From Casuarina equisetifolia (Eukaryota > Streptophyta > Magnoliopsida > Fagales > Casuarinaceae): a stretch of DNA of 64,000 nt. Shown piece after piece: positions 62,761-64,000 of the stretch (position 1 is the first letter of the stretch; every line of letters starts with the position of its first letter). Made by a program: the position numbers and the translations under genes. Below the pieces are notes generated by a model. It saw nothing but the letters and a program-made list of their open reading frames with translations, was not told where the DNA came from and did not search any database. Location: NCBI GenBank assembly GCA_028551475.1, contig CM052358.1, forward strand, positions 15,235,938 to 15,299,937. Direction: 5' to 3'.

Positions 62761-63896
62761 CCAAAACCCTAAACCCTGATATACACGAAACAACCCCTGT
62801 ACTAAACGCCGTCGTCTCATTTAGATCTGATGCGGCTAATGAACGAGCTCCAGCAGAATTTCCTCCAGCATGCAGACGACAAAGGCGCTGTCTAACTACA
62901 AACGAGAATACGTAACAATGGAAGCTTCTGCAGTGTGGGGAAGCGATGTGAAGGGCCGAGGAAATTATGACAGGTGGAACGCGTAACTCACAATTGCCAC
63001 GTCAAGGAGTGTGTTATCAACAATTATTTCATCAACTTTTCGTAACTGCATTAGTTTTAGTGAAGTAAAAGCTAAGTCACAAATATAACACCAATTTAAA
63101 TGTGAAATTGAAATGGGAAAGTTATTGGATAAGGATGTATTAATACTCTCTATAATAGGCAGTTATTAATTTATCAATTTCTTCTATTTCGTCCTAAAAT
63201 TAATAAGAGCTGTAATTTTGTTCTTATCAAAAATTATTTATTAATCTATATTTAACATTTACTTACATGGTCCTTCAGGATATCGGATAAAATTGGACAA
63301 ATCAAAATATGGTCCAAATATTTACTTACATGAACTAAATCCGGCCGACATAATTCTAGCGGATCCGCACCATTCAACGCTCCAGATCATTGTGCTCGTG
63401 CAAATGCGTCGAAACATGTAACATAAAAACAAATCTCCACACGTTTCCGAAACTGTCTCCATATTTATTTGGCCTTCTGGATTTTGTTTTCCACAAACTA
63501 GTTTTCGTGCTAATCTGTTGTCTTTGGATAGGTATATGGTCCTCTCATTTTCCGCCAATAATCTTCTCATTAAAAGGTAGGTTTTAACTTTAGTTTGTTT
63601 GTCTTATGAATATGAATACTTGCCTTTTGTGTTACGATGCATGTGGATGCTTTGTTTTATGTGCTGAATTTCGACAATCTTTGCCTCTTGGGTTTTCCTC
63701 GTTATCAGCATTCGGGATCCTCGCTTTCTCTTTTAAGTTAACTCCGTCTCTTGGTTTACTGCGGTTTGATCGATTGTTTTTCTGTGTACGCCTTCCTGCG
63801 AAGTTCTACGTTCATGTTATCATCGTTTTCTTCTTTTGGCTTGGCTTCATTCTGATTCTTCACTTTCCTTTCACAGATTTGGAAGACTTCTCAAGG
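62761..63896 (+). promoter_or_regulatory. Upstream region of the second GH3 gene, with a telobox
   Basis: AACCCTAAACCCT lies at 62765-62777; such teloboxes occur in promoters and leaders of plant growth-related genes. It is followed by a 21-codon frame at 62831-62896. Nearer the gene, a TTTCACAG acceptor about 20 bp before the ATG suggests a leader intron, as in the first glucosidase. No TATA box was assigned. Confidence 0.35.
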
Positions 63897-64000
63897 ATGC
63901 CGAGTCTCTTCGTGGGGCTTCTACTCCTTTGCTGCAGGGCAGCCATAGCCGACGCAGAAGCGGAATACATGAAATACAAGGACCGAAGCCAGCATATAGA
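63897..64000 (+). CDS. Second GH3 beta-glucosidase, N-terminal part only (cut by window end)
   Basis: The ATG at 63897 opens a frame encoding a signal peptide (MPSLFVGLLLLCCRAAIADA) followed by AEYMKYKDRS, which matches the start of the mature first glucosidase ([10 protein letters not shown]) closely in content and position. The sequence runs to the window edge without a stop. Together with the upstream splice acceptor and the gene at 55166-59468, 4.4 kb away on the same strand, this indicates a tandem GH3 gene pair or larger array. Everything beyond residue 34 is outside the window. Confidence 0.8.
   Translation, partial: MPSLFVGLLLLCCRAAIADAEAEYMKYKDRSQHI

Noticed and set aside
1..64000. 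CRISPR arrays, operons or a bacterial defence system
   Set aside because: The window is plant nuclear DNA: spliced genes, GT-AG introns and retroelements. The repeats seen are tandem or dispersed without regular unique spacers.

Overview
This is a plant nuclear window, AT-rich, with intron-rich genes, microsatellites and decayed retroelements. A complete TIR-NBS-LRR receptor gene (a class absent from grasses) points to a eudicot, and the gene set fits a woody rosid, although the species cannot be fixed from sequence alone. Five genes are complete: a small J-domain protein (minus, 1763-2257), a TNL immune receptor (minus, 4757-9573, five exons), a gamma-tubulin complex component 6 homologue (plus, 18362-36967, 14 exons), a molybdenum aldehyde oxidase (plus, 39042-49436, 10 exons) and a family-3 beta-glucosidase (plus, 55166-59468, nine exons). 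A second family-3 glucosidase begins at 63897 and runs off the window. A small secreted cysteine-rich peptide ORF (minus, 14578-14784) is also likely real. I assembled exons by hand from splice sites and reading phase; every multi-exon model closes in frame.

Layout. 1-18 kb is a turned-over, repeat-rich area. It holds a dispersed AT-rich repeat in three or four copies, the J-domain gene, a broken GDSL esterase joined directly to a fragment of a second J-domain gene, the TNL gene and the cysteine-rich peptide. 18-37 kb is GCP6, with large introns carrying microsatellites. 39-49.4 kb is the aldehyde oxidase. 49.4-55 kb is a nest of retroelements: a decayed Ty3/gypsy 3' half, a 360-bp TRIM inserted in it with a perfect 5-bp target duplication, and a tRNA-like SINE candidate in its LTR. 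55-64 kb is the start of a GH3 glucosidase tandem array; between its two genes lies a ~109-bp repeat array.

The genes do not form a pathway. The TNL and the cysteine-rich peptide are plausibly defence-related. The aldehyde oxidase family acts in hormone aldehyde oxidation, the glucosidases act on cell-wall glucans, and GCP6 and the J-protein are housekeeping. I found no convincing undescribed system. The observations most worth following are the TRIM-in-gypsy nest, a 45-residue internal duplication at the end of the TIR domain, a 70-residue LRR super-repeat array, a GC-AG intron and a probable solo LTR in the glucosidase, and the cysteine-rich peptide.
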